Origin: Azospirillum sp. OGB3
GTDB taxonomy: Bacteria; Pseudomonadota; Alphaproteobacteria; Azospirillales; Azospirillaceae
DNA length: 64,000 nt
Direction: 5' to 3'
Assembly (NCBI RefSeq): GCF_014192915.1
Contig: NZ_JACHYN010000014.1
Location: forward strand, 1-64,000
Shown: one piece after another, positions 56,386 through 64,000 of the stretch
How positions within the stretch are numbered: the first letter of the stretch is position 1
How the letters are laid out: the number at the start of each line of letters is the position of its first letter
The notes under the pieces: generated by a model
Databases searched by the model: none
The model's input: only the letters and a program-made list of their open reading frames with translations
Told to the model about the DNA's origin: nothing
Position numbers and translations under genes: made by a program

Positions 56386-57021
56386 ATGGCCCGCATGAAA
56401 TTCCTGTGCGACGCGGAACGCTGCATCGAGTGCAACGCCTGCGTCACCGCCTGCAAGAACGAGCACGACATTCCCTGGGGCATCAACCGCCGCCGCGTCA
56501 TCACGCTGAAGGACGGCGTGCCCGGCGAACGGTCGATCTCCATGGCCTGCATGCATTGCAACGACCCGCCCTGCGCCGCGGTCTGCCCGGTGGACTGCTT
56601 CTACCAGACGGCGGACGGGGTGGTGCTGCACTCGAAGGACCTGTGCATCGGCTGCGGCTACTGCTTCTACGCCTGCCCCTTCGGCGCGCCGCAGTACCCG
56701 CAGGCGACCAACTTCGGCGGGCGCGGCAAGATGGACAAGTGCACCTTCTGCACCGGCGGCCCGGAAGCGGACAACACGATGGAGGAGTACCAGAAATACG
56801 GCACCAACCGGCTGGCCGAGGGCAAGCTGCCGCTCTGCGCGGAGATGTGCTCCACCCGCGCGCTGATGGCCGGTGACGGCGAGGTTCTGGCCGACATCTA
56901 CAAAGAGCGGACGGTGCGCCGCGGCTATGGCTCCGGCGCCTGGGGCTGGTCCACCGCCTATGGCCAGAACGACCGCGGCGACGCCTTCAGCCCGGGCCGC
57001 GAGGGAACGGGCGGGAGCTGA
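56386..57021 (+). CDS. fdhB: Formate dehydrogenase iron-sulfur (beta) subunit
   Basis: Electron-transfer subunit with four [4Fe-4S] clusters, 211 residues. Cysteine groups: CDAERCIECNACVTAC at the N-terminus, CMHCNDPPCAAVC, CIGCGYCFYAC and a final CTFC with C-x3-C (CAEMC). No signal peptide, as expected for a subunit co-exported with FdhA. AGGAGG precedes the ATG, 25 bp after fdhA. Confidence 0.95.
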   Translation: MARMKFLCDAERCIECNACVTACKNEHDIPWGINRRRVITLKDGVPGERSISMACMHCNDPPCAAVCPVDCFYQTADGVVLHSKDLCIGCGYCFYACPFGAPQYPQATNFGGRGKMDKCTFCTGGPEADNTMEEYQKYGTNRLAEGKLPLCAEMCSTRALMAGDGEVLADIYKERTVRRGYGSGAWGWSTAYGQNDRGDAFSPGREGTGGS

Positions 57022-57038
57022 GGGGGTGGGGAAGTGAT

Positions 57039-57122
57039 GCCCCCTCCCTAACCCTCCCCCGCTTTGCAGGGGAGGGGACAATTCTCCCTCCCCTGCAAAG
57101 CGGGGGAGGGCCGGGGTGGGGG
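57039..57122. repeat. Palindromic repeat family A, copy 4
   Basis: About 84 bp between fdhB and fdhC, inside the operon. Its RNA hairpin could uncouple fdhC expression from that of the upstream genes. Confidence 0.85.
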
Positions 57123-57180
57123 CAAGCGTCCCCCGATCAAGCACCCCGCGAAGCGCATTTTCTCTAGGGAAGGACGCAAC

Positions 57181-58185
57181 ATGACGAAGCTCCTGCGCCC
57201 CCTGCTGGTCCTGTTCGTTCTGCTGCTCGCCGCCCCGGCGGTGCAGGCGCAGTTCTACCAGACGCCGGGGCCGACCTCGCCGACCTCGAAGGACGAGGTG
57301 CAGCTCTACCAGACGCCGGACGGCAAGCTGTCCGGGCGGGTCAGCATCCCCGACGAGAAGCTGGGCGTCCTGGTCCAGCCGGAGGGGCGGGAGTGGCGCG
57401 AGTTCCGCATGGTCTGGCTGAAGATCATCGCCGGCGCGCTGATCCTGGGGCCGATCGCGGTGCTGGCGATCTTCTACCTGATCCGCGGCACCATCCGCAT
57501 CCATGGCGGCCGGTCGGGGCGTCCGGTGCCGCGCTTCAGCGGCATGGACCGCTTCGCCCACTGGACGACGGCGGTGAGCTTCCTGCTGATGGCGCTGACC
57601 GGGCTGATCCTGACCTTTGGGCGTATGCTGCTGATCCCGCTGATCGGCCACCCGAACTTCACGATGCTCGCGGAGGCCAGCAAGTACATGCACAATTTCT
57701 TCAGCGTGCCCTTCGTCCTCGGGCTGCTGATGATCTTCGTGCTGTGGGTGCGCGACAACATCCCGGAGAAGGCCGATCTGGTCTGGCTGAAGACCCTCGG
57801 CGGCGTGCTGAGCAAGTCCGGCGAGCATCCGGAGGCCGGGCGCTTCAACGCCGGCCAGAAGGGCGTCTTCTGGGCGGTGGTGTTCGGGGGCTTCGCGCTG
57901 TCGCTCACCGGCTTCCTGCTGATGATGCCCTTCGCCGTCACCGGGATCGGCGGCATGCAGATCCTGCATGTGGCGCACGGGGTGGTGGCCGCGCTGATGA
58001 TCGCGCTGATCATCGGGCACATCTACATCGGCACCATCGGCATGGAGGGCGCCTTCGACGCCATGGGCAGCGGCGTGGTGGACGAGAACTGGGCCAAGGA
58101 CCATCACCGCCGCTGGTACGAGGAGCAGCTCCGCAACGGGCAGGCCAACCAGGACGGGCGGCTGCGGCATCACGCGGCGGAGTGA
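57181..58185 (+). CDS. fdhC: Formate dehydrogenase cytochrome b (gamma) subunit
   Basis: Membrane haem-b subunit passing electrons from the beta subunit to quinone, 334 residues. It has a cleaved-type signal (LLVLFVLLLAAPAVQA), a short periplasmic stretch, and four to five helices; FSGMDRFAHWTTAVSF, KYMHNFFSVPF and ILHVAHGVVAALMIALIIGH carry the likely haem histidines. The periplasmic N-terminal stretch of about 80 residues before the first core helix is longer than in E. coli FdnI, as in other alphaproteobacterial versions. GGGAAGGA precedes the ATG. Confidence 0.93.
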   Translation: MTKLLRPLLVLFVLLLAAPAVQAQFYQTPGPTSPTSKDEVQLYQTPDGKLSGRVSIPDEKLGVLVQPEGREWREFRMVWLKIIAGALILGPIAVLAIFYLIRGTIRIHGGRSGRPVPRFSGMDRFAHWTTAVSFLLMALTGLILTFGRMLLIPLIGHPNFTMLAEASKYMHNFFSVPFVLGLLMIFVLWVRDNIPEKADLVWLKTLGGVLSKSGEHPEAGRFNAGQKGVFWAVVFGGFALSLTGFLLMMPFAVTGIGGMQILHVAHGVVAALMIALIIGHIYIGTIGMEGAFDAMGSGVVDENWAKDHHRRWYEEQLRNGQANQDGRLRHHAAE

Positions 58186-58259
58186 GGCGCGGAACCTCTC
58201 GACAGGCGCGCCGGCATGACCGATCCTTCCGCGCGACGAATTGTGCGTGGGGGTGATGC

Positions 58260-59543
58260 ATGCCGCTCGACCACCGGGAGTCGCTGTTCCGCCGCATCGC
58301 GGAGCGGCGCGACGACCTCGTCGCGCTGACCCGCGACCTGATCCGCATCCCCACCGTGAACCCGCCCGGCGACGTCTACACCGACTGCGCGGAGTTCCTC
58401 GGGCGGCGGCTGGCCGGGCGCGGCTTCCAGGTGGAGTATGTGCGGGCCGACGGGGCGCCGGGCGACAGCGACCGCTACCCGCGCACCAACGTCGTTGCCC
58501 GCATCGAGGGGCGCGAGCCCGGCCCCTGCGTGCACTTCAACGGCCACATCGACGTGGTGCCCGCCGGCCAGGGCTGGACGGTCGATCCTTTCGAAGGCGT
58601 CGTGAAGGACGGGCGCGTCTACGGCCGCGGCGCCTGCGACATGAAGGGCGGCATCGCCGCGTCCATCATCGCCGTCGAGTCCATCCTTGAATCGGGCATC
58701 CCCTTCCCCGGCGCGCTGGAAATCTCCGGCACGGTGGACGAGGAGTCCGGCGGCTACGGCGGGGTCGGGCATCTGGCGACGCTCGGCTACTTCTCCCGCC
58801 CACGGGTGGACCACGTCATCATCCCGGAGCCGCTGAACGTGGACCGGGTGTGCATCGGCCACCGCGGCGTCTGGTGGGCGGAGATCGAGACGAAGGGCCG
58901 CGTCGCCCATGGCTCCATGCCCTTCCTCGGCAACTGCGCGGTGCGTCACATGGGCGCCGTGCTGCACCGGATCGAGACGGAGCTGATCCCCCGCTTGGCC
59001 GCCAAGCGCACGACTATGCCGGTGGTCCCGGAGGGGGCGCGGCAATCCACCCTGAACATCAACGCCATCCATGGCGGCCAGCCCGAGGACCATGGCGGCC
59101 TGCCCAGCCCGATGGTGCCCGACCGCTGCCGCATGGTCATCGACCGCCGCTACCTGATCGAGGAGGACCCGGAGGAGGTGCGGGCGGAGATCGTCAGCAT
59201 TCTGGAGGGTCTGCGCCGCGAGCGCCCCGGCTTCGACTACGAGCTGCGCGAGGTTCTGGCCTTCCTGCCCACCCTGACCGACGCCGACGCGCCGGTGGTG
59301 CGGGCGGTGGGGGCGGCCATCGAGACGGTGCTGGGCCGCCCGGCGGCGCAGGTGGTGTCCCCCGGCACCTACGACCAGAAGCACATCGCGCGGGTCGGGC
59401 ATCTGAAGGACTGCATCGCCTACGGCCCCGGCATCCTCGACCTCGCCCACCAGCCGGACGAGTATGTGGACATCGACGACATGGTCCATTCCGCGCAGGT
59501 CATGGCGATGGCCGCCCTGTCGCTGCTGCGGCGGGAGGTGTAG
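58260..59543 (+). CDS. M20 deacylase (acetylornithine deacetylase/DapE family)
   Basis: A 427-residue dinuclear-metal hydrolase. FNGHIDVVPAGQGWTVDPF carries the first ligand His and Asp, GRGACDMKGG the bridging Asp, and DEESGGYGG the catalytic Glu pair; HGSMPFLGNCA lies in the lid domain, and the C-terminal YDQKHIAR holds the last His. It belongs to the broad ArgE/DapE/succinyl-desuccinylase group; the natural amide substrate is not determined. It is 74 bp after fdhC and 42 bp before the methyltransferase gene. It is separate from, and not closely similar to, the M20 gene in the purine cluster. Confidence 0.85.
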   Translation: MPLDHRESLFRRIAERRDDLVALTRDLIRIPTVNPPGDVYTDCAEFLGRRLAGRGFQVEYVRADGAPGDSDRYPRTNVVARIEGREPGPCVHFNGHIDVVPAGQGWTVDPFEGVVKDGRVYGRGACDMKGGIAASIIAVESILESGIPFPGALEISGTVDEESGGYGGVGHLATLGYFSRPRVDHVIIPEPLNVDRVCIGHRGVWWAEIETKGRVAHGSMPFLGNCAVRHMGAVLHRIETELIPRLAAKRTTMPVVPEGARQSTLNINAIHGGQPEDHGGLPSPMVPDRCRMVIDRRYLIEEDPEEVRAEIVSILEGLRRERPGFDYELREVLAFLPTLTDADAPVVRAVGAAIETVLGRPAAQVVSPGTYDQKHIARVGHLKDCIAYGPGILDLAHQPDEYVDIDDMVHSAQVMAMAALSLLRREV

Positions 59544-59585
59544 GGTCGCGGTCGTGGCAACAACGGCTGGCGGGAAGCGCACGCG

Positions 59586-60161
59586 ATGTCGGACCTGAAG
59601 CTCAACCTCGGCTGCGGCGACACGCGGCTTGCCGGTTATGTGAACGTGGACAAGTACGGCACCTTCGGGCCGGACATCGTGGCCGACCTGGAGGTCGTGC
59701 CCTGGCCGTTCGAGGAGAGCAGCGTCGCCGACGTCCAGCTCATCCACGCGCTGGAGCATATGGGCCAGACGACCGAGGGCTTCCTGAACATCATGAAGGA
59801 GCTGTACCGCGTCTGCCGCCACGGCGCGCGGGTCACCATCAAGGTGCCGCACCCGCGCAGCGAGGGCTATCTCGGCGACCCGACCCACGTCCGCCCGATC
59901 ACGCCCAACGTGCTGAGCCTGTTCTCGATGGAGGAGAACCGGAAGTTCATCGAGCGCGGCTGGCCCAACACCCGGCTGGCCATGCATCTGAACGTCGATT
60001 TCCGTACGCTGTCGATCACCTACGCCCCGACCCCTCGCTGGCATCAGAAGCTGGCTTCCGGGGAGGTGACGAACCAGCAGGTGATGGAGGCGATGGAAAG
60101 CCAGAACAACGTCATCGACGAGATCGCCATGGTCCTGGAGGTGGTGAAGGCCGCCGCCTGA
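59586..60161 (+). CDS. Small class I SAM-dependent methyltransferase-like protein
   Basis: A 191-residue protein with the start of a class I methyltransferase fold: LNLGCGDTRLAGYVNVDKYG (motif I and the acidic loop), then VADLEVVPWPFEESSVADVQ and LEHMGQTTEGFLNIMKELYRV (motifs II-III). The C-terminal half lacks further conserved motifs. Related short proteins occur in polysaccharide gene sets, but none is adjacent. Substrate unknown. The stop lies in the first unit of a 15-bp tandem repeat. Confidence 0.75.
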   Translation: MSDLKLNLGCGDTRLAGYVNVDKYGTFGPDIVADLEVVPWPFEESSVADVQLIHALEHMGQTTEGFLNIMKELYRVCRHGARVTIKVPHPRSEGYLGDPTHVRPITPNVLSLFSMEENRKFIERGWPNTRLAMHLNVDFRTLSITYAPTPRWHQKLASGEVTNQQVMEAMESQNNVIDEIAMVLEVVKAAA

Positions 60162-60204
60162 ACCCGACCTCCCCGAACCCGACCTCCTTGAACCCGACCG
60201 GCTT
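60160..60204. repeat. 15-bp tandem repeat, three copies
   Basis: GAACCCGACCTCCYY repeats at 60160, 60175 and 60190, the third unit diverging after the first 10 bases. It fills the gap between the methyltransferase stop and the riboswitch promoter. Confidence 0.75.
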
Positions 60205-60230
60205 GACGGGCGGGGGCGGGTCCCTTAGCT
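60203..60230 (+). promoter_or_regulatory. Sigma-70-type promoter before the TPP riboswitch
   Basis: TTGACG (60203-60208) and TTAGCT (60225-60230) are 16 bp apart. Transcription would begin near 60237, just before the riboswitch P1 stem. Confidence 0.5.
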
Positions 60231-60239
60231 TGCGAATGT

Positions 60240-60346
60240 TCCCTGGGGGGCCTCGCTAGGAGGCTGAGACTCCGCCGGTCCGGCGCTTTCATCCGGACAA
60301 CGCGGTGACCCATCGAACCTGATCCGGGTCATACCGGCGTAGGGAC
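60240..60346 (+). ncRNA. TPP riboswitch (THI element)
   Basis: Thiamin pyrophosphate-sensing leader. P1 forms from TCCCT (60240-60244) with AGGGA (60341-60345). The pyrimidine-sensing core CTGAGA is at 60264-60269, and the pyrophosphate-side signature GAACCTGATCCGGGT, followed by ATACCGGCG, starts at 60315. A variable P3-type arm (CCGGTCCGGCG...TCCGGAC) lies between. Ligand binding should lower expression of the downstream operon, probably by hiding the ribosome site, as no terminator with a T run is evident before luxE-like gene. Identification is secure. Confidence 0.95.
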
Positions 60347-60439
60347 GGGACTGAAGGGCGGCACGGCGTACCCCCATTCCATCCAGACACCGCTTGTCCC
60401 GGCAACAGTTTGCTGGCGCTGCAAAAGGTGTGTCCGGAC

Positions 60440-61534
60440 GTGACCGAAGCCCGACTTGTCGAAGACCTGCTGGCCTTCATCGCCGCCGGAGAGGCGGACG
60501 AGGAGGCGTTCAACCGCATGGCGCTGGCCGTCTTCGCCCACCAGTTCGAGACCAACGCCCCCTACCGCCGCTTCGCCACCCAGCGGGCGCGCACCCTGCG
60601 CACGGTGAAGAGCTGGCGCGACGTGCCCGCCGTGCCGATCAGCGCCTTCAAGGACCTGACGCTGAGCGGACGCCCGCCGGAGGAATGCCCGCACGTCTTC
60701 ATGACCAGCGGCACCACCAAGGGCGTGCGGGGCAAGAGCCACCACCCGACGCTGGCGGTCTACGACCGCTCGATGACCGTCAATTTCCGCCGCCGCTTCA
60801 TGGCCAATCCTTACGGGGGTGACCATGACCGGCTGCGCATGGGCATCCTGTTCCCGACCGAGCAGGCGATGCCCAACTCCTCGCTCGCCCATTATCTGGC
60901 GCTGGCCAGGAGCGAATTCGGGACAGCGGACAGCCGCTATTTCGTCTCCGATGCCGGGCTGGACGTGGATGGGGCCATCGCGGCGCTGTCCCGCGCCGAG
61001 GAAACCGGCGAACCCTATGCGCTGCTGGGGGCAAGCTTCAGCGTCGTGCATCTGATGGACGCGCTGGCCGAGCGGGGGCGGAGCTTTGCCCTGCCGACGG
61101 GCAGCCGCATCCTCGACACCGGCGGCTTCAAGGGCCAGTCGCGCGAGATGGCGGCGGAGGAGTTCTACGGCCGCCTGTCCGCCACCTTCGGCGTGCCGCG
61201 CCGGCTGTGCATCAACATGTACGGCATGACCGAGCTGAGCACCCAGTTCTACGACGACGGCAACGAGACCTGCCCATCGGTGAAGTCCGGCCCGCACTGG
61301 ATCCGCAGCCGTGTCATCAACCCCCTGACCGGGCAGGAGGTGCCGCGCGGCAGCGTCGGCGTGCTGGTCCATCACGATCTGGCCCATTTCAACTGCGCCT
61401 CGGCCATCCTGACCGAGGATGCGGGGGTGGAGGTGGAGGGCGGCTTCCAGCTTCTCGGCCGGGCCGACGGGACGGACGCCAAGGGCTGCTCCATGGCGGT
61501 CGAGGACTTCCTCAAAGCGGCGCGGGCCTCCTGA
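60440..61534 (+). CDS. LuxE-type acyl-protein synthetase
   Basis: ATP-dependent activation of a carboxylic acid and its transfer to an enzyme thiol, as in the LuxE subunit of fatty-acid reductase. The 364-residue protein has the adenylate-forming loop MTSGTTKG (88-95), YGMTELS (261-267), and a near-terminal GCS (Cys350) where LuxE carries its acyl thioester. No ATG is near the beginning; GTG 60440 with AAAAGG upstream is chosen, but TTG 60410 and GTG 60428 are possible. It is the first gene after the TPP riboswitch, and its stop overlaps the LuxC-like start. The natural acid is unknown; a thiamin-related carboxylate is the inference from context. Confidence 0.87.
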   Translation: MTEARLVEDLLAFIAAGEADEEAFNRMALAVFAHQFETNAPYRRFATQRARTLRTVKSWRDVPAVPISAFKDLTLSGRPPEECPHVFMTSGTTKGVRGKSHHPTLAVYDRSMTVNFRRRFMANPYGGDHDRLRMGILFPTEQAMPNSSLAHYLALARSEFGTADSRYFVSDAGLDVDGAIAALSRAEETGEPYALLGASFSVVHLMDALAERGRSFALPTGSRILDTGGFKGQSREMAAEEFYGRLSATFGVPRRLCINMYGMTELSTQFYDDGNETCPSVKSGPHWIRSRVINPLTGQEVPRGSVGVLVHHDLAHFNCASAILTEDAGVEVEGGFQLLGRADGTDAKGCSMAVEDFLKAARAS

Positions 61535-62982
61535 TGGAGCGCGCCGGGCATCTGCCGGGGCTGTCCGCCGACGCGGTGGGTTGGCGGACGCTGACCTTCC
61601 GGCGCGGCGCAGAGACTCTCGACGTGGCGGTGCCGGTGCTGAGCGAGGCGCAGATCGCCGAGCTGGCGGCGCGGGTGCGGACGAACGCGCGGACCTATCT
61701 GAGACGCCGCACCGTCGCGGAGATCGCCGCCATCATCGACCGCGCCGTCGCGCGGCTGCTCGACCGCGACGACCCGTGGCGGCAAAAGGCGGAACGGCTG
61801 CTGCCTCTGGTCACCGGCTACGACGCGGAGATGGTCCGGCTGGGGCTGACCGGCTATCTGAAGACCTTCCGCGGGCCGGAGCTTCGGAAGTTCATCGCGG
61901 AGGATTTCGCCAACCCGGCGTTGCTCGACGATTTCCAGCCGATGCCCAAGGGCGGCTTCGCCCGTGCCTTCGGGCCGGAGCTTCTGCTGCACGTCTGGGC
62001 GGGCAACGTGCCGGGCCTGCCGCTGTGGAGCCTGATTTCCGGCCTGCTGGTGAAGGCCGGTACTGTCGGCAAGCTGCCGAGCGCCGAGCCGCTGTTCGCC
62101 GGCTGGTTCGCGCAGATCCTGGCGGAGATCGACCCGGAACTGGCCGGCTGCATCGCCATCGTCTGGTGGAAGGGCGGCGACGAAGCGGCGGAGCGGGCGT
62201 GGCTGACCCGCGCCGACACCGTGGTCGCCTATGGCGGCAACGACGCGCTGGAGGCCATCCGGGCGCGGGTGCCGATCACCACGCGCTTCCTGCCCTACGG
62301 GCACAAGATCAGCTTCGCCATGGTCGCCCGCTCCGCGCTCGACGCCGGGAAGGCGGGCGTGGTGGCGCGGCAGGCGGCCTACGACGTGGCGCGCTACGAC
62401 CAGCAGGGCTGCTATTCGCCCCAAACCTTTTTCGTGGAGCGCGGCGGGCGGGTGTCGCCGCGCGAATTCGCTGGCTATCTGGCGCACGAGCTGGACGCCC
62501 TTGGCAGCAAATTCCCGCGCCGCCCCCTGTCGATGGGCGAGGCGGGCAGCGTCGCGTCCTGGCGCAACGCGGAGGAGACGAAGGGCTTTGCCGACCCCGG
62601 CCGCGCCCTGCTCGGCGATCCGGCGGGAAGCTGGGCGGTCGCCTACACCGACGCGGCGGACGGCCTGAGCCCTTGCGGGCTGAACCGCACGGTGACGGTG
62701 GTGGCGGTGGACCGGCTGGCCGATGCGGTGCCGGGGCTGGCGCCCTACCGCGCCTTCCTCCAGACCGTGGGCATCGCCGCGGCACCGGAGGAGCTGTTCG
62801 CGCTCGCCGGGGCGCTGGGGGCGGTCGGGGTCACGCGCCTCTGCGCGCTCGGCCGCATGACCGCGCCGGAGGCGGGCTGGCACCATGACGGGCGGTTCAA
62901 CCTGCTGGACCTCGTCACCATGACCGAGATCGAAGGCTCGGCGGAACGGGCGGCGGACGCTTTCGCCCCCTACACGGATTGA
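61534..62982 (+). CDS. LuxC-type acyl-CoA/acyl-protein reductase
   Basis: NADPH-dependent reduction of an acyl thioester to an aldehyde, as in LuxC. The 482-residue protein belongs to the aldehyde-dehydrogenase-like LuxC family: HVWAGNVPGLPLWSLISGLL, VAYGGNDALEAIRARVP (nucleotide-binding region) and the catalytic Cys293 in YDQQGCYSPQTFFVE. It overlaps LuxE by one base and precedes an ABC ATPase by 12 bp. No luciferase genes or LuxD thioesterase are nearby, so light production is not implied. With LuxE it would form a carboxylate-to-aldehyde reductase. Confidence 0.9.
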   Translation: MERAGHLPGLSADAVGWRTLTFRRGAETLDVAVPVLSEAQIAELAARVRTNARTYLRRRTVAEIAAIIDRAVARLLDRDDPWRQKAERLLPLVTGYDAEMVRLGLTGYLKTFRGPELRKFIAEDFANPALLDDFQPMPKGGFARAFGPELLLHVWAGNVPGLPLWSLISGLLVKAGTVGKLPSAEPLFAGWFAQILAEIDPELAGCIAIVWWKGGDEAAERAWLTRADTVVAYGGNDALEAIRARVPITTRFLPYGHKISFAMVARSALDAGKAGVVARQAAYDVARYDQQGCYSPQTFFVERGGRVSPREFAGYLAHELDALGSKFPRRPLSMGEAGSVASWRNAEETKGFADPGRALLGDPAGSWAVAYTDAADGLSPCGLNRTVTVVAVDRLADAVPGLAPYRAFLQTVGIAAAPEELFALAGALGAVGVTRLCALGRMTAPEAGWHHDGRFNLLDLVTMTEIEGSAERAADAFAPYTD

Positions 62983-62993
62983 GGCGCCCGGCT

Positions 62994-63764
62994 ATGAGCT
63001 TCGTCAGCATCGAACAGGCCGGCTACGGCGTCCCGAGCGGCGCCACCATCCTGGACCGCATCGACTGGACCATCGAGGAGGGCGAGTTCCACGCGCTGGT
63101 CGGGCGCAGCGGCTGCGGCAAGACGACCCTGCTGAAGCTGGTCGCAGGCCTGCTCGCCCCCTCCACCGGAACCGTCCGCATCCAGGGGGAGCCGGTGCGG
63201 GGGCCGGGCGCCCAGGTCGGCTTCGTCTTCCAGGCGCCGACGCTGCTGGACTGGCGGACGGTGCTCGACAACCTGCTGCTTCCCGTCTCGCTGACGCGCC
63301 GCCCGCAGCCGGCGGACCGCCGCAAGGCGGAGGAGCTGCTTGACCTCGTCGGGCTGTCCGGCCTCGAAGGGCGCTACCCCAGCCAACTGTCGGGCGGGCA
63401 GCAGAGCCGCGTCGCGCTGGCCCGCGCGCTGGTCACCGAGCCGCCGCTGCTCCTGCTCGACGAGCCCTTCGCCGCGCTCGACGCCATCACGCGGGAGGAG
63501 TTGCAGAACGACCTGCTGAAGCTCTGCGCCCGGCACCGCACCACCGTCCTGTTCGTCACCCACGACATCGCGGAGGCGGTCTATCTGGCCGACCGGGTGG
63601 CGGTGATGGAGGGCGGGCGCCTGCGCCACGCCTTGCCGGTGCCGCTGGCCCGCCCGCGCGGGCGCGACGTCCGCTACAGCCCGCGCTTCAACGCCCTGTG
63701 CCTGGAGCTTCGCCGCGTCATGGACGGCGCGGACTCCGGCGTGGCGCTGGAGCGCGCGTCGTGA
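62994..63764 (+). CDS. ABC transporter ATPase (ThiZ/SsuB type)
   Basis: Energy-coupling ATPase of an importer, 256 residues. Walker A GRSGCGKTT, Q-loop FVFQAPTLLDW, signature LSGGQQSR, Walker [13 protein letters not shown] and the switch His in VTHDIAEAV are present. It is most like the nitrate/sulfonate/thiamin-precursor group (TauB, SsuB, ThiZ). Its position in a riboswitch-controlled operon favours a thiamin-precursor transporter. It overlaps the permease gene by one base. Confidence 0.88.
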   Translation: MSFVSIEQAGYGVPSGATILDRIDWTIEEGEFHALVGRSGCGKTTLLKLVAGLLAPSTGTVRIQGEPVRGPGAQVGFVFQAPTLLDWRTVLDNLLLPVSLTRRPQPADRRKAEELLDLVGLSGLEGRYPSQLSGGQQSRVALARALVTEPPLLLLDEPFAALDAITREELQNDLLKLCARHRTTVLFVTHDIAEAVYLADRVAVMEGGRLRHALPVPLARPRGRDVRYSPRFNALCLELRRVMDGADSGVALERAS

Positions 63765-64000
63765 TGGTGCGCGCCGCCTCGGCCCTGCTGCTCGTCCTGT
63801 TCCTGGCGGGGTGGGAGGTCTATTGCCGGGTGGCGGGGGTGTCCGCGCTGGTCGTGCCCCTGCCCTCGGCGGTGCTGCGCACGCTGTGGGACGGGCTGGC
63901 CGGCGGCTATCTGCTGCCGCATCTCTGGGTCACCACGGCGGAGATGGCGATGGGCCTCGCCGTCGGCTGCACCGTCGGCTTCCTCGCCGGGGTGCTGCTG
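63764..64000 (+). CDS. ABC transporter permease, truncated by the window edge
   Basis: First 79 residues of an inner-membrane permease. The opening helix (SALLLVLFLAGWEVYCRVAG) and the following PLPSAVLRTLWDGL, then VTTAEMAMGLAVGCTVGFLAGVLL, match the ThiX/SsuC permease family. The ATG overlaps the ATPase stop by one base. The remainder, and any binding protein (ThiY-like), lie past position 64000. Confidence 0.8.
   Translation, partial: MVRAASALLLVLFLAGWEVYCRVAGVSALVVPLPSAVLRTLWDGLAGGYLLPHLWVTTAEMAMGLAVGCTVGFLAGVLL

Noticed and set aside
60440-62982. Bioluminescence operon
   Set aside because: LuxE and LuxC relatives are present, but no luxA, luxB or luxD is seen. The riboswitch and transporter genes point to metabolism.

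Overview
The window reads as part of a large secondary replicon (megaplasmid or chromid) of a very GC-rich alphaproteobacterium, most likely Azospirillum or a close relative. This rests on G/C-saturated codon use, a plasmid-type repA and parAB origin crowded with GANTC sites (the CcrM methylation target of alphaproteobacteria), a NasT-type nitrate system, and two families of long palindromic intergenic repeats. Genus level is an inference; I could not run a search. No rRNA, tRNA or CRISPR array was seen.

Layout. 0.4-5.4 kb: sbcD-sbcC. 5.5-6.8 kb: an RTX-tailed secreted serine protease on the minus strand. 6.9-10.9 kb: the replication and partition locus, with repA (minus) facing parA-parB (plus) across about 1.1 kb of iterons, DnaA-like boxes, GANTC sites and palindromes. 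10.9-13.7 kb: mug, a DUF1275 membrane protein, and a divergent lysR/ridA pair. 13.9-26.1 kb: nitrate assimilation. nasT and an nrtA-nrtB-nrtCD transporter lie on the minus strand; nirB-nirD-nasA-cobA lie on the plus strand. They diverge from a 645 bp region with one sigma-54-type promoter for each arm and a strong terminator inside the nirB leader. 26-34.5 kb: an NlpC/P60 hydrolase, a YgiQ radical SAM protein, a membrane TPR protein, a Tat-exported M15-like peptidase and several very small proteins.

34.7-44.9 kb: uvrC, a LacI regulator, then purine breakdown (lysR, puuD, hiuH, uraD, an allantoate-type amidohydrolase, an M20 hydrolase) and guaC. 45-50.2 kb: UDP-galactopyranose mutase with an overlapping small exported protein, then nadA-nadB-nadC behind two dyad operators. 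50.7-58.2 kb: a molybdenum formate dehydrogenase operon (ligase-like protein, DUF3305, DUF3306, TorD-like chaperone, small Tat protein, FdhA, FdhB, FdhC). 58.3-60.2 kb: an M20 deacylase and a small methyltransferase.

60.2-64 kb is the most unusual part. A clear TPP riboswitch precedes a tightly overlapping operon of a LuxE-type acyl-protein synthetase, a LuxC-type acyl-CoA reductase, an ABC ATPase and a permease that runs off the window. There is no luciferase or LuxD here. The arrangement suggests a thiamin-repressed carboxylate-reducing route tied to uptake of a thiamin-related compound. I know of no described system of this kind, and the chemistry is inferred.
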